Shown here piece after piece: positions 17,004 to 28,075 of a stretch of 64,000 nt of DNA. A model generated the notes under the pieces. That model was not told where the DNA came from. It searched no databases and saw only the letters and a program-made list of their open reading frames with translations. A program made the translations under genes and the position numbers. Origin of the DNA: Pantoea ananatis LMG 2665 (GTDB taxonomy: Bacteria; Pseudomonadota; Gammaproteobacteria; Enterobacterales; Enterobacteriaceae); contig NZ_JMJJ01000005.1 in NCBI RefSeq assembly GCF_000710035.2, forward strand, positions 868,001 to 932,000. Reading direction: 5' to 3'. How positions within the stretch are numbered: the stretch's first letter is position 1; the number at the start of each line of letters is the position of its first letter.

Positions 17004-18422
17004 TTACTGGCTCTGTGCTTCACGCTCAGCAATAAAGGCCAGTGCTTTTTCAATACGCTCAACGCTGCGGCTACGGCCAATGGCTTCCACCGTCACATCC
17101 AGTCCGGGAGACTGACCGGCGCCGGTGACGGCGACGCGCAGCGGCATGCCGACTTTGCCCATGCCCACACCCAGCTCATCCGCGCTCTGCTGAATAGCCT
17201 GATGCACCGTTTCTGCATTCCAGTCAGTCAATGCGGCCAGCTTGTCGCGAACCACTTCCAGCGGCTGACGCGCGACTGGACGTAAATGCTTTTTCGCGGC
17301 ATCGGCATCGAATTCTGAAAAATCCTGATAGAAATAGTGACACGATGCGGCCATCTCTTTCAGCGTCTTGCAGCGCTCGCCCAGCAAGGTCACCAACTTT
17401 GCCAGTTCCGGGCCAGTGCGGGTATCAATGTTCTGCTGTTCAATATGCCACTGCAGATGGGTTGCCACGTACTCGGGCGGCAGCGCATTAATATAGTGGT
17501 GATTTAGCCACTGCAGTTTTTCGGTATTAAAGGCGCTGGCCGATTTACTGACCGCGTCCAGGCTAAACAGCGCCGTCATCTCTTTGACAGAGAAAATTTC
17601 CTGATCGCCATGTGACCAGCCCAGACGTACCAGATAGTTAAGCAACGCCTCTGGCAGATAGCCGTCATCACGGTATTGCATCACGCCTACTGCACCATGA
17701 CGTTTAGACAGTTTCTTACCGTCGTCACCCAGAATCATCGAAACGTGGGCATAAACCGGTACCTGTGCGCCTATCGCCTTCAGGATATTGATCTGACGCG
17801 GTGTGTTGTTGATGTGGTCTTCACCGCGCACAACGTGGGTGATGCCCATGTCCCAGTCATCGACCACGACGCAGAAGTTGTAAGTCGGTGAGCCATCGGT
17901 ACGGCGGATGATCAGATCGTCCAGCTCCTGGTTACTGAACTCAATCGGACCGCGAATCTGATCGTCAAAAATAACAGAGCCTTCCTGTGGATTACGGAAG
18001 CGCACTACATGCGGCTCATCAGCGGCATGATGCTCATGGCTGTCACGGCAGCGGCCGTCATAGCGGGGTTTTTCGCCGTTGGCCATCTGCGTTTCACGCA
18101 GCGCTTCAAGACGTTCTTTCGAGCAGTAACATTTATAGGCAGTACCCGCTTCCTGCATTTCATCAATGACGGCGTTGTAGCGGTCGAAGCGTTTGGTCTG
18201 GTAATAAGGGCCTTCATCCCAGTCCAGGCTCAGCCAGTTCATCCCATCCATAATAGCTTCGATGGCTTCCGGTGTAGAACGCTCAAGATCGGTATCTTCA
18301 ATGCGCAGTACAAACTCGCCCTGATGATGACGGGCAAAGAGCCATGAGTAGAGTGCGGTACGAGCGCCACCTACGTGTAAGAAGCCGGTAGGGCTTGGCG
18401 CGAAGCGAGTTTTGATTTTCAT
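17004..18422 (-). CDS. gltX: glutamyl-tRNA synthetase
   Basis: Essential class I aminoacyl-tRNA synthetase that charges tRNA-Glu. The 472-residue length matches E. coli GltX (471). The first signature is [14 protein letters not shown] (9-22) and the KMSKS-type loop is KLSKR (237-241). A zinc-binding cluster is visible: C98, C100, C125 and H129, as in the E. coli enzyme. The C-terminal domain binds the anticodon. The flanking tRNA-Val/Lys and tRNA-Ala operons are the same context as in E. coli. Confidence 0.98.
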   Translation of the reverse strand: MKIKTRFAPSPTGFLHVGGARTALYSWLFARHHQGEFVLRIEDTDLERSTPEAIEAIMDGMNWLSLDWDEGPYYQTKRFDRYNAVIDEMQEAGTAYKCYCSKERLEALRETQMANGEKPRYDGRCRDSHEHHAADEPHVVRFRNPQEGSVIFDDQIRGPIEFSNQELDDLIIRRTDGSPTYNFCVVVDDWDMGITHVVRGEDHINNTPRQINILKAIGAQVPVYAHVSMILGDDGKKLSKRHGAVGVMQYRDDGYLPEALLNYLVRLGWSHGDQEIFSVKEMTALFSLDAVSKSASAFNTEKLQWLNHHYINALPPEYVATHLQWHIEQQNIDTRTGPELAKLVTLLGERCKTLKEMAASCHYFYQDFSEFDADAAKKHLRPVARQPLEVVRDKLAALTDWNAETVHQAIQQSADELGVGMGKVGMPLRVAVTGAGQSPGLDVTVEAIGRSRSVERIEKALAFIAEREAQSQ

Positions 18423-18647
18423 TCAGTATTGCCTTAAATGCGCAGGTTCGTTGTCTGGATGACAAAAAACGGGTTAGACGCGAAAACAGTGCGCATATTC
18501 TAGCATCTGATGATGAATCCTCAATGCATGCAAGACAGCAGAGCGGCAGCAAAGCCTGTATTTCTGCTAAGAAAACCAGCACATTGGATAAAATCCCTAC
18601 GGGATGTTTAAAATTAAACCGAACGCACAATTATGTTTTAAAAAGCG

Positions 18648-18675
18648 TTGACTCAAAATCAACTATCCCTATAAT
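18648..18675 (+). promoter_or_regulatory. sigma-70 promoter of the tRNA-Val/Lys operon
   Basis: TTGACT (18648-18653) and TATAAT (18670-18675) with a 16-bp spacer, an AT-rich upstream element, and a GC-rich discriminator (GCGACTCC). Typical of stringently controlled tRNA operons; the first tRNA begins 17 bases further on. Confidence 0.9.
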
Positions 18676-18692
18676 GCGACTCCACACAGCGG

Positions 18693-18768
18693 GGGTGATT
18701 AGCTCAGTTGGTAGAGCATCTCCCTTACAAGGAGGGGGTCGGCGGTTCGAACCCGTCATCACCCACCA
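18693..18768 (+). tRNA. tRNA-Val (anticodon TAC), copy 1
   Basis: 76-base cloverleaf with encoded CCA: acceptor GGGTGAT/ATCACCC, anticodon arm CTCCCTTACAAGGAG with TAC, T arm GGCGGTTCGAACCCGTC. First gene of the operon corresponding to E. coli valU-valX-valY-lysV. Confidence 0.97.
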
Positions 18769-18815
18769 CTCTTAAGAAGGTTTAAGGTGGCCCGCAGTGA
18801 CAAGAGATAAGATAT

Positions 18816-18891
18816 GGGTGATTAGCTCAGTTGGTAGAGCATCTCCCTTACAAGGAGGGGGTCGGCGGTTCGAACCCGTCATCACCCACCA
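18816..18891 (+). tRNA. tRNA-Val (anticodon TAC), copy 2
   Basis: Identical to copy 1 over all 76 bases; separated from it by a 47-base spacer. Confidence 0.97.
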
Positions 18892-18932
18892 TATCTTAGC
18901 CAGATGACACTCTTGTGAAGCAGTACCGAAGT

Positions 18933-19008
18933 GGGTGATTAGCTCAGTTGGTAGAGCATCTCCCTTACAAGGAGGGGGTCGGCGGTTCGAACCCGTCATC
19001 ACCCACCA
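18933..19008 (+). tRNA. tRNA-Val (anticodon TAC), copy 3
   Basis: Identical to copies 1 and 2; 41-base spacer upstream and only 4 bases before tRNA-Lys, so precursor cleavage must be precise. Confidence 0.97.
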
Positions 19009-19012
19009 CTTC

Positions 19013-19088
19013 GGGTCGTTAGCTCAGTTGGTAGAGCAGTTGACTTTTAATCAATTGGTCGCAGGTTCGAATCCTGCACGACCCACCA
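19013..19088 (+). tRNA. tRNA-Lys (anticodon TTT)
   Basis: 76-base cloverleaf with encoded CCA: acceptor GGGTCGT/ACGACCC, anticodon loop CTTTTAA with TTT, T arm GCAGGTTCGAATCCTGC. Last tRNA of the operon. Its 3' end is copied in the two downstream repeats. Confidence 0.97.
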
Positions 19089-19095
19089 AATTTAG

Positions 19096-19121
19096 AAAAA
19101 AGCGCCTTCAGGCGCTTTTTT
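19096..19121 (+). terminator. intrinsic terminator after tRNA-Lys
   Basis: AGCGCC-ttca-GGCGCT (19101-19116) preceded by five A and followed by six T. Read-through would enter the tRNA-derived repeats. Confidence 0.85.
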
Positions 19122-19145
19122 CGTTTCTGTGCGCCAGTGTCTATA

Positions 19146-19263
19146 GTGCGGGATGAGAACCTGCTGCAGGTTCGACTGAATCGCAAAGCGATTCAGGCTG
19201 ATGCGTCAGCATCACCCGAAGGGCGAGGCCCACCAGGCCGAGGCAATCCTGCACGACCCACCA
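19146..19263 (+). repeat. tRNA-Lys-derived repeat unit A (118 bp)
   Basis: Begins GTGCGGGATGAG and ends with AATCCTGCACGACCCACCA (19245-19263), identical to the last 19 bases of the tRNA-Lys gene. It also holds GCAGGTTCGA (19166-19175), identical to tRNA-Lys 19061-19070. About 70 bases separate the two pieces. That insert and its flank fold into successive hairpins: GAACCTG-ctg-CAGGTTC (19157-19173), CTGAATCGC-aaa-GCGATTCAG (19176-19196), TGATGC-gtca-GCATCA (19199-19214) and GGCC-n5-GGCC. A terminator follows. The CCA ends of tRNA-Lys and unit A are 175 bp apart. Confidence 0.9.
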
Positions 19264-19269
19264 ATGTTG

Positions 19270-19295
19270 AAAGGCGCCCTAAAGGCGCCTTTTTG
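19270..19295 (+). terminator. intrinsic terminator after repeat unit A
   Basis: AGGCGCC-ctaaa-GGCGCCT (19272-19290) followed by TTTT. It has a different stem from the tRNA-Lys terminator but the same relative place after the CCA end. Confidence 0.8.
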
Positions 19296-19308
19296 CTGTG
19301 CGTAAAAC

Positions 19309-19426
19309 GTGCGGGATGAGAACCTGCCGCAGGTTCGACTGAATCGCAAAGCGGTTCAGGCTGATGCGTCAGCATCACCCGAAGGGCGAGGCCCACCGGG
19401 CCGAGGCAATCCTGCACGAGCCACCA
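19309..19426 (+). repeat. tRNA-Lys-derived repeat unit B (118 bp)
   Basis: A second copy of unit A with the same length and four substitutions by eye: T to C and A to G in hairpin positions, A to G in the GGCC loop, and C to G in the acceptor copy (GAGCCACCA). The hairpins stay intact (one A-T becomes G-T). The CCA end lies 163 bp after that of unit A. No terminator follows this copy; the sequence runs into the flxA-like promoter region. Confidence 0.9.
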
Positions 19427-19488
19427 AATTTATCCGTCCTGACGCCAGACTGTAAGAATCTTTTCGTAAAATTAACATTTTGGGGCAT

Positions 19489-19515
19489 TAAGCTTTTGCG
19501 GCAAGCGTCCGATAA
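19489..19515 (+). promoter_or_regulatory. sigma-28 (FliA)-type promoter of the flxA-like gene
   Basis: TAAGCTTT (19489-19496), 11 bp, then TCCGATAA (19508-19515). The flagellar sigma-28 consensus is TAAAGTTT-N11-GCCGATAA. Thirteen of 16 bases match with exact spacing. It lies 30 bp before the flxA-like start, and E. coli flxA is a known FliA-dependent gene. Confidence 0.85.
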
Positions 19516-19545
19516 CCTAAAACGTCTATTTGCAAGGAGATCATA

Positions 19546-19896
19546 ATGACAACGATATTAACCAGCACGCCGAGTATCGGAAGCAGCAGTTCATCAGACA
19601 CAACCAACTCAAGTGATACCGCATCACAAATCGCCAGCCTGAATAAGCAGATTTCTCGTCTCAACGACCAACTGAAAAGTTTGGGTGACGATAAGACGAT
19701 GACCACAGAGCAGAAAAAGAAGCAGCAAGATACGATTAAGGCACAAATCCAGGTTTTAGAAGCGCAAATCCAGCAGTTACAACGCAAAGAGCAACAGAAA
19801 GCTGAAGCAAAGCAGGCGCAAAAAGAAGGTAATACTGCATCTGCAGATGGCGTTAACCGCCCGACGCAGACCAATCAACTCGATGTCTATATCTAA
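19546..19896 (+). CDS. FlxA-like family protein
   Basis: A 116-residue soluble, low-complexity protein. The N-terminus is Ser/Thr-rich. Residues about 26-95 form a coiled coil: [21 protein letters not shown], then [20 protein letters not shown] and [20 protein letters not shown]. The motif MTTEQKK and the terminal LDVYI recall E. coli FlxA (110 residues), a member of the flagellar regulon of unknown function. AAGGAG lies 7 bases upstream of the ATG. A sigma-28-type promoter precedes it, supporting co-expression with flagella. Its TAA overlaps the stop codon of the convergent yfeR. Confidence 0.8.
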   Translation: MTTILTSTPSIGSSSSSDTTNSSDTASQIASLNKQISRLNDQLKSLGDDKTMTTEQKKKQQDTIKAQIQVLEAQIQQLQRKEQQKAEAKQAQKEGNTASADGVNRPTQTNQLDVYI

Positions 19897-20813
19897 AACG
19901 CCGGTCTTGACTCGCGTTGTTGCGTCAGCAATCTTGCCTGCTGACGCACCTCCTGCCAGATCGCTTCGGCCGCTGGCGTTAATGAGCGATTTTTACGCTT
20001 AATTAAAGTCAGGGTGCGATTGATCTCCGGATAAAGACGGCGCACCGTCAGCGCCCGTCCTGCCGGAAGCGGTAACGCTAGCGCCGGTAAAATGCTAATC
20101 CCAATGCCGGCATCGACCATAGGAAACAGCGTTGCGGGGTGTCCGATCTCCTGAACGACATTAACGTTGATATTTTGCTGGCGTAAAGCCGCATCAATTA
20201 ATACCCGGCTGCCTGACGCGTAATCCTGCAGCACCATCGTCTTGCCGTCCAACATAGACCACTGCGCCTGTGCTACCTCGCCAAGCGGATCGTCCTCACG
20301 ACACAACAGCAAAAAAGGTTCATCCAGAATAGCGCAGCCGTCAAAATCGGTGTCGTTAAGCGGTCCGATGACGATGCCAAAATCCACTTCAGCATTGCGG
20401 ACGCTTTCTAACACCCACTGCTGTACGCGGTCGTGCAAAATGATTTTTATGTCCGGATAGCTATGCTGGCTGGCAGCAAGGCACTGCGGCATCAGGTGCG
20501 CAGAGATGGTCTGACTGGCCGCGATTCGCACCGTGCCACTGCGCTGTTCACCGTAGCTGCGAATATCAAGCAGCGTCGTGTTTATCTCTTCGAGCAGCCT
20601 TTCCATGCGGGAGGCCAGCTGTTGGCCCGCCTCGGTCAGCACGACTTCGCGCGTCGTCCTGTCCAGCAGGCGAACGCCAATTTCATTTTCCAGCTCTTTT
20701 ATGCTGTGGCTTACGGCCGACTGGCTCAGACCAATAGCCTGCCCTGCCTGACTAAAACCGCCGTAATGCGCTACAGCAACAAAGGTGCGTAGCTGACGCA
20801 AAGAGTAATTCAT
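19893..20813 (-). CDS. yfeR: LysR-family regulator YfeR
   Basis: A 306-residue LysR-type transcription regulator. The winged HTH is residues 3-62 ([38 protein letters not shown]). The effector domain starts near 90 ([17 protein letters not shown]). It is divergent from yfeH by 95 bp, the usual layout for a LysR gene and its target, and the same pair is found in E. coli. The intergenic region holds AT-rich T-N11-A-type candidates (for example ATTAATCTAATAAAT), unproven. YfeR of Salmonella is reported to respond to osmolarity; effector otherwise unknown. Confidence 0.88.
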   Translation of the reverse strand: MNYSLRQLRTFVAVAHYGGFSQAGQAIGLSQSAVSHSIKELENEIGVRLLDRTTREVVLTEAGQQLASRMERLLEEINTTLLDIRSYGEQRSGTVRIAASQTISAHLMPQCLAASQHSYPDIKIILHDRVQQWVLESVRNAEVDFGIVIGPLNDTDFDGCAILDEPFLLLCREDDPLGEVAQAQWSMLDGKTMVLQDYASGSRVLIDAALRQQNINVNVVQEIGHPATLFPMVDAGIGISILPALALPLPAGRALTVRRLYPEINRTLTLIKRKNRSLTPAAEAIWQEVRQQARLLTQQRESRPAF

Positions 20814-20908
20814 CGATTTCTCACATAGATTAATCTAATAAATCAATTTTATTTCTAAACCCACATCGCGCACAATCACCTCAGCCTAAATTTAACCGGA
20901 TTTTAACG

Positions 20909-21916
20909 ATGGGATTTTTACGTATAGACCCAATGATGATAAAGCTTATCATCACCGTATTATTGGCCTCTTTTATTCCTGCCAGAGGTCATTTTGTTGA
21001 CTTTTTTCAGTACCTGACCACCGCCGCGATTGCGCTGCTTTTCTTTATGCATGGCGCCAAATTGTCGCGGGAAAAAATCATTGCCGGTAGCAGCCACTGG
21101 CGGCTCCATCTCTGGATTATGTGCAGTACCTTTGTGCTGTTCCCGGCTATCGGTATGTTAATTGTCTGGTGGCATCCGGTAAAAGTTGGTGCCGAGATTT
21201 ATACCGGCTTCCTCTATCTGTGTATTTTACCGGCCACGGTACAGTCAGCTATCGCCTTTACCTCAATGGCGGGCGGAAACGTTGCTGCCGCGGTCTGTAG
21301 CGCCTCGGCATCTTCCCTGCTGGGCGTATTTATCTCTCCCCTGCTGGTGAATCTGGTTATGGACGTTAACAACAGCGGACCGGGTGATGGCCTTGAGCAG
21401 GTGGGTAAAATCATGCTGCAGCTGTTGGTGCCTTTTGTTTTAGGCCATCTGTCACGTCGCTGGATCAGCGGCTGGGTGGAAAGAAACCGGAGTCTGATTG
21501 GTATTACGGATCAAACCTCTATTCTGTTGGTGGTCTATTCCGCCTTCAGTGAAGCGGTGGTAAACGGCATCTGGAAACGGGTTGGCGTTGATACGCTGCT
21601 GTGGATTCTGGCGGGATGTCTACTGCTGCTGACTATCGTTCTGTTGATTAACTACTTTGCCTCTCGCCTGTTTGGCTTCAGCCGTCAGGATGAGATCGTT
21701 GTCCTGTTCTGTGGTTCCAAAAAGAGTCTGGCAAACGGTGTGCCGATGGCGAACATTCTGTTCCCCGCCAGCGCCGTGGGCATTATCGTCTTGCCACTGA
21801 TGATCTTTCATCAGGTGCAGCTGATGGTGTGTTCGTTTATTGCCGGGCGTTATAAGAAAACCAATGCATTGCAGGCTAAAAAAGATAAAGCCGCCGTGGT
21901 GGAATCGCAGAAATAA
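20909..21916 (+). CDS. yfeH: bile acid:sodium symporter-family protein YfeH
   Basis: A 335-residue inner-membrane transporter of the SBF-like (ArsB/bile acid:Na+ symporter) family with about nine or ten helices. Highly characteristic stretches are TTAAIALLFFMHGAKLSRE, LPATVQSAIAFTSMAGGN and CGSKKSLANGVPMANILFP. The length and sequence agree with E. coli YfeH (332). The substrate is unknown. Divergent yfeR is the likely regulator. Confidence 0.92.
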   Translation: MGFLRIDPMMIKLIITVLLASFIPARGHFVDFFQYLTTAAIALLFFMHGAKLSREKIIAGSSHWRLHLWIMCSTFVLFPAIGMLIVWWHPVKVGAEIYTGFLYLCILPATVQSAIAFTSMAGGNVAAAVCSASASSLLGVFISPLLVNLVMDVNNSGPGDGLEQVGKIMLQLLVPFVLGHLSRRWISGWVERNRSLIGITDQTSILLVVYSAFSEAVVNGIWKRVGVDTLLWILAGCLLLLTIVLLINYFASRLFGFSRQDEIVVLFCGSKKSLANGVPMANILFPASAVGIIVLPLMIFHQVQLMVCSFIAGRYKKTNALQAKKDKAAVVESQK

Positions 21917-21934
21917 CCGAAACGCGTAGAAAAT

Positions 21935-21968
21935 CGCTGCCTCGTTTGCTCAATATAACGAGGCAGCG
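21935..21968. terminator. 12-bp hairpin between convergent yfeH and ypeB
   Basis: CGCTGCCTCGTT (21935-21946) pairs perfectly with AACGAGGCAGCG (21957-21968), 10-base loop. GATTTTC follows on the minus strand and TAATTACT on the plus strand, so it could serve the ligA-ypeB transcript and yfeH. Confidence 0.6.
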
Positions 21969-21971
21969 TAA

Positions 21972-22190
21972 TTACTCACCGCGCTTCAGGGGCTTCACCA
22001 GGCCTTCCAGCCCCTCAATTTTAATCGTCAACGTCAGTTGCATCAGCTCACCTAAACGTCCTGAAGGAAAGTCGCCACTGCGGGCGAACCACAGCAGGTA
22101 AGGTTCAGGCAAATCAATCAGCACCCGGCCTTTGTATTTGCCAAACGGCATGACCGTGTTAGCTATTTCAACCAGATACTGTTTGTCCAT
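21972..22190 (-). CDS. ypeB: DUF3820 protein YpeB
   Basis: A 72-residue soluble protein of unknown function. The core MPFGKYKGRVLIDLPEPYLLWFA is the DUF3820 signature, also found in some exonuclease-like proteins. It follows ligA with a single base between the ligA TGA and its ATG, so translation is probably coupled. E. coli has the same ligA-ypeB pair, hinting at a role linked to DNA repair or replication, but no function is proved. Confidence 0.92.
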   Translation of the reverse strand: MDKQYLVEIANTVMPFGKYKGRVLIDLPEPYLLWFARSGDFPSGRLGELMQLTLTIKIEGLEGLVKPLKRGE

Positions 22191-22191
22191 G

Positions 22192-24219
<2,028 letters not shown>

Positions 24220-24224
24220 TCAGA

Positions 24225-24252
24225 TAAAAAACCCCCGACAGGCGGGGGTTTA
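24225..24252 (-). terminator. intrinsic terminator of zipA
   Basis: On the minus strand AACCCCCG-n5-CGGGGGTT (24230-24250) is followed by TTTTT. It lies between zipA and ligA, so ligA needs its own promoter or read-through. Confidence 0.85.
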
Positions 24253-24277
24253 TCATAACAAATTGAAAAAGTGTGGA

Positions 24278-25276
24278 TTAGTCCCGGGATTCAACCACAT
24301 CGCGGATACGCGCTTTGTAGGTTTCCAGTTTTTGTGGCGTCATCATACGGCGCTCGTCATCGAGAACCACACCGCCCACATCGTCCGCAATACGCTGTGC
24401 GGACTGTAGCATCAGCTTAAAGTTTTGATTCGCATCGCCATACGACGGCACCATCATAAAAATAGACACGCCGGGCGTGGTGAAATCAGTCATTTCATCC
24501 GGATTGAACGAGCCAGGTTTCACCATATTGGCCAGGCTAAACAGCACAGGGCCGCTGCCCGCCGGGCTGAGGTGACGATGGAAAATATTCATTTCACCAA
24601 ACTGAAAACCGGCCTGCAAAATCCCCTGTAACAGGGCTTCACCATTTAGCTGACCACCGGAATGGGCGGCGACATGCAGAACCAGCACCGCTTCTTTCGG
24701 CTTGCTGCTGGTTGCAGGGCGCGCTTCAGGTTGCTTAGGCGGCGGCGGGCTGACGACCTCAGGCGCGGGTTCAGGCTCAGCCTGATAAACGGGATTGGGC
24801 TGAACGCTATCCAGCGGGTCAGAATCCAGCAGAGGATCTGCCTGTACCGGTGGCGCAACAAAGGTTGGCTGAGGCGCGGGCTGTTGGCGTGCAGGCGCTG
24901 GCCGCGGCTGTGCGGATTCAGGCTTAGGTGCTGGCGCAAACAGGGGATCGCTTTCCGGCGCTGATGTGGCAGGCTGACGTGCACGCTGTGGCGTTACAGG
25001 CGCGTGCTGCTCGTCTGGTTGCGTATCGCGAATATCATCGAAGTGAGGTTCCTGATGGTCGCGGGCATGGCGCACACGCACTTCACCCACGCCGTCATCA
25101 ACGTCGTCGGTAAGCGTCTCATCATCATGTTCATCACGTTGTTTCAAACGTTTGTGCGGGCGATCGCGGAACACTGAAGAGCGCTCTTTACGGCTGGTCC
25201 ACAGTCCGTGAATAAGAAGCGCTATAATGGCGATCGCGCCAACAACGATTAATATCAGACGCAAATCCTGCATCAT
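24278..25276 (-). CDS. zipA: cell division protein ZipA
   Basis: Essential division protein that tethers FtsZ to the inner membrane. The 332-residue product starts [26 protein letters not shown], a membrane anchor with an outside N-terminus, followed by the basic/acidic [14 protein letters not shown] region. A long Pro/Gln/Ala linker (about 70-185) comes next, then the C-terminal FtsZ-binding domain from about 188 ([22 protein letters not shown] to the end). E. coli ZipA has 328 residues. The ATG-ATG at 25274-25276 was chosen by homology over an upstream in-frame start. Confidence 0.96.
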   Translation of the reverse strand: MMQDLRLILIVVGAIAIIALLIHGLWTSRKERSSVFRDRPHKRLKQRDEHDDETLTDDVDDGVGEVRVRHARDHQEPHFDDIRDTQPDEQHAPVTPQRARQPATSAPESDPLFAPAPKPESAQPRPAPARQQPAPQPTFVAPPVQADPLLDSDPLDSVQPNPVYQAEPEPAPEVVSPPPPKQPEARPATSSKPKEAVLVLHVAAHSGGQLNGEALLQGILQAGFQFGEMNIFHRHLSPAGSGPVLFSLANMVKPGSFNPDEMTDFTTPGVSIFMMVPSYGDANQNFKLMLQSAQRIADDVGGVVLDDERRMMTPQKLETYKARIRDVVESRD

Positions 25277-25494
25277 TGTATTCTCTGTTGTTCCAATACC
25301 TTGCCACCGCGGCAAACTTTATTCTCTAACTGTATTTGCCCTGCCAGATAAGTGCAAGTCTGTGCAGTATTTTCTCACAAATAAGATAGACCACCCACGC
25401 TTTTTCGCTGTTTTTTTACCCAAACGGCACCTGGAGAGGTGAAAAAGCCAGGTTATAGTAGACGCGCCTTACCATCTTCAGGAGAACGGGCTTT

Positions 25495-26256
25495 ATGGTT
25501 GTCAACAATTCGGTTTCCGCTTTTAACGGTTTGCATTACTTCAGCGAGGGCTGGAAGCTGGTCAGATTGCCCGGTATTCGACGCTTTGTGATTATCCCTT
25601 TACTGGTCAACATCCTTCTGCTGGGAGGAGCTTTCGTGTGGCTTTTTTACCAGCTTGATAGCTGGATCCCGCAGTTAATGTCCCACGTTCCCGACTGGCT
25701 ACAGTGGCTGAGCTATTTGCTGTGGCCGCTGTCGGTGATTTCCGTGGTACTGGTGTTCAGTTACTTCTTTTCCACCCTTGCCAACCTGATTGCCGCCCCC
25801 TTTTGTGGGCTACTGGCCGAACAACTGGAAGCGCGCCTGACCGGGAAACCGCTACCTGACAGCGGCTGGGTAGGCCTGCTCAAAGATGTTCCCCGCATTA
25901 TGAAACGCGAATTGCAGAAGCTGGGCTACTACCTGCCACGCGCGCTGGGCTTACTGCTGCTCTACTTTATTCCGGGCTTTGGGCAGACCGTCGCGCCCGT
26001 TTTATGGTTTATGTTCAGCGCGTGGATGTTATCGATTCAGTACTGTGACTATCCTTTCGATAACCACAAGGTGGGTTTTCAGCAGATGCGCCAGGCGCTG
26101 CGTCAGCACAAGACGGCAAACATGCAGTTTGGTGCACTGGTCAGCCTGTTTACGATGATTCCGGTCGTTAATCTGGCCATTATGCCGGTAGCTGTTTGTG
26201 GCGCAACGGCAATGTGGGTCGATCGTTATCGTGCGAAGCTTGCTCGCGGCACCTGA
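25495..26256 (+). CDS. cysZ: sulfate transporter CysZ
   Basis: Inner-membrane sulfate permease supplying cysteine synthesis. The 253-residue product matches E. coli CysZ (253), with hydrophobic segments around 30-50, 65-95, 145-180 and 210-240. The conserved DYPFDNHKV lies near 185. It is divergent from zipA and lies upstream of cysK on the same strand, with about 145 bp between. AGGAGAA precedes the ATG. Confidence 0.96.
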   Translation: MVVNNSVSAFNGLHYFSEGWKLVRLPGIRRFVIIPLLVNILLLGGAFVWLFYQLDSWIPQLMSHVPDWLQWLSYLLWPLSVISVVLVFSYFFSTLANLIAAPFCGLLAEQLEARLTGKPLPDSGWVGLLKDVPRIMKRELQKLGYYLPRALGLLLLYFIPGFGQTVAPVLWFMFSAWMLSIQYCDYPFDNHKVGFQQMRQALRQHKTANMQFGALVSLFTMIPVVNLAIMPVAVCGATAMWVDRYRAKLARGT

Positions 26257-26401
26257 GCTAAATCATCAACTATCCTTATGCAATTTTTGGCAGGTCTTAT
26301 TGCCATGAGACATATAGATATATGATTTCTTTCCTTCCGCCAGAAAGAAGAACAGGTATGCTCTGAGGGTTCCCAATAATTCATACAGTTAAGGACAGGC
26401 T

Positions 26402-27370
26402 ATGAGCAAGATTTATGAAGACAACTCTTTAACAATTGGTCATACGCCGCTGGTTCGACTGAACCGCATCGGTAACGGCCGCATCCTGGCGAAGGTGGAG
26501 TCCCGTAACCCGAGCTTCAGTGTGAAATGCCGTATCGGTGCCAATATGATTTGGGACGCGGAAAAACGCGGTATTCTTAAGCCTGGCATTGAACTGGTTG
26601 AGCCGACGAGCGGCAACACCGGCATCGCGCTGGCCTATGTGGCGGCGGCACGCGGCTATAAACTGACGCTCACCATGCCGGATACCATGTCTGTTGAGCG
26701 GCGCAAGCTGCTGAAAGCGTTAGGCGCAAATCTGGTGCTGACCGAAGGCGCAAAAGGCATGAAAGGTGCCATCTCAAGAGCTGAAGAGATTGTTGCCAGC
26801 GATCCAGACAAATTCCTGCTGCTGCAGCAGTTCAGCAACCCGGCTAACCCGGAAATTCATGAAAAGACCACCGGCCCGGAAATCTGGGAAGATACGGATG
26901 GCGAAGTGGACGTGTTCATCGCCGGTGTGGGTACCGGCGGTACCCTGACCGGGGTAAGTCGTTACATAAAAAACACCAAAGGCAAAAAAGAATTGATCAC
27001 GGTCGCGGTTGAGCCAACCGACTCACCGGTCATTGCCCAGGCAATGGCGGGCGAAGAGTTGAAACCCGGCCCCCACAAGATTCAGGGGATCGGTGCTGGC
27101 TTTATTCCAGGCAACCTGGAGCTGTCGCTGATTGACCTGGCAGTGGCTATCACCAACGAAGAAGCCATCTCCACTGCACGTCGTCTGATGGAAGAAGAAG
27201 GCATCCTGGCCGGTATTTCATCTGGCGCCGCCGTTGCCGCCGCGCTGAAGCTGCAGGAAGATGAAGCTTACGCCAATAAAAATATCGTCGTGATTCTCCC
27301 CTCTTCCGGCGAACGCTATCTCAGTACTACCCTGTTTGCCGATCTCTTTACCGAAAAAGAGCTGCAATAG
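26402..27370 (+). CDS. cysK: O-acetylserine sulfhydrylase A (cysteine synthase) CysK
   Basis: PLP enzyme making L-cysteine from O-acetylserine and sulfide, the main aerobic cysteine synthase. The 322 residues match E. coli CysK (323). PLP-lysine K42 lies in [11 protein letters not shown], the substrate loop TSGNTG is at 69-74, and the phosphate loop GTGGTLTG near 177. The gene is the second cysteine synthase of the window with cysM. AAGGACAGGC precedes the ATG. Regulation by CysB and O-acetylserine is known for E. coli; I did not identify the CysB site. Confidence 0.98.
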   Translation: MSKIYEDNSLTIGHTPLVRLNRIGNGRILAKVESRNPSFSVKCRIGANMIWDAEKRGILKPGIELVEPTSGNTGIALAYVAAARGYKLTLTMPDTMSVERRKLLKALGANLVLTEGAKGMKGAISRAEEIVASDPDKFLLLQQFSNPANPEIHEKTTGPEIWEDTDGEVDVFIAGVGTGGTLTGVSRYIKNTKGKKELITVAVEPTDSPVIAQAMAGEELKPGPHKIQGIGAGFIPGNLELSLIDLAVAITNEEAISTARRLMEEEGILAGISSGAAVAAALKLQEDEAYANKNIVVILPSSGERYLSTTLFADLFTEKELQ

Positions 27371-27396
27371 CCCGAAACGGGTGCGGATAAATGCCT

Positions 27397-27425
27397 AAAA
27401 AGCACCCGGATGGGTGCTTTTTTGT
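27397..27425 (+). terminator. intrinsic terminator of cysK
   Basis: AGCACCC-ggat-GGGTGCT (27401-27418), preceded by AAAA and followed by TTTTT. Classic Rho-independent terminator. Confidence 0.92.
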
Positions 27426-27758
27426 GGCCCAGATCTCACTTTCACCATGTCGCAGATTGATTTCACTCACGTGGCTCTGGTATTTAGACTGCCAATTATT
27501 TCGAAGCCTGAAATTAATCCTCCTTTGAAGTGGATCAAGCTGAGTCAAGATTCAGATTTAGTGAAAGGGCAAATCACGGCATAATTAACCGGTGACGTGC
27601 TCAAATCGCTTTTTGACACTCAGCGGGAATGAAAGACTCATTCAAGCGCATTGTTAGACAGTAAGATGTATACCCGCGCACCTTCACAGGCTAAAGTTAG
27701 GGCTCCAGGCTAGACTTTAGATCCATAACACTAATCCTGAAAAAGTTGGGGAAATAGA
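27426..27758. promoter_or_regulatory. cysK-ptsH intergenic region with the pts promoters
   Basis: A 333-bp gap without a gene. In E. coli this gap holds several ptsH promoters controlled by CRP, FruR (Cra) and Mlc. An AT-rich stretch CATAATTAACC (about 27580-27590) could be a -10 region. I looked for a CRP palindrome and did not find one with proper 6-bp spacing (AGTGA...ATCAC near 27560 is too widely spaced). Confidence 0.4.
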
Positions 27759-28016
27759 ATGTTCCAGCAAGAAGTTACCATTACCGCACCAAACGGACTG
27801 CATACTCGCCCTGCTGCGCAATTTGTCAAAGAAGCTAAAGCCTTCCAGTCAGAAATCACTGTCACCTCCAATGGTAAATCTGCCAGCGCTAAAAGCCTGT
27901 TCAAGCTGCAGACGCTGGGTCTGACCCAGGGCACCGTTGTGACCCTTTCTGCGGAAGGTGAAGATGAGCAAAAAGCCGTAGAGCATTTAGTTAAGCTGAT
28001 GGCGGAACTGGAGTAA
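27759..28016 (+). CDS. ptsH: PTS phosphocarrier protein HPr
   Basis: General sugar phosphotransferase carrier that takes phosphate from enzyme I and passes it to sugar-specific EIIA proteins. It has 85 residues like E. coli HPr. The phosphorylated H15 lies in NGLHTRPAA and the regulatory-site S46 in SAKSLFKLQ. First gene of ptsH-ptsI-crr. GGGGAAAT precedes the ATG. Confidence 0.99.
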   Translation: MFQQEVTITAPNGLHTRPAAQFVKEAKAFQSEITVTSNGKSASAKSLFKLQTLGLTQGTVVTLSAEGEDEQKAVEHLVKLMAELE

Positions 28017-28075
28017 TCTCCTTTCTGCACCGCTTTAAAACGACTCTTCTGCGCCATTGCGTGCAACATCTTGAT

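Noticed and set aside
18693-19008. Three identical 76-bp repeats as a possible CRISPR-like array
   Set aside because: They are intact tRNA-Val genes; spacers differ in length and no cas genes are present.
19137-19417. Short open frames on both strands in the tRNA-derived repeats (possible Tpr-like basic peptides)
   Set aside because: They follow the repeat sequence, have no ribosome binding site, and structure explains the conservation better.
27555-27580. CRP site upstream of ptsH (AGTGA...ATCAC)
   Set aside because: Half-sites are too far apart for CRP.
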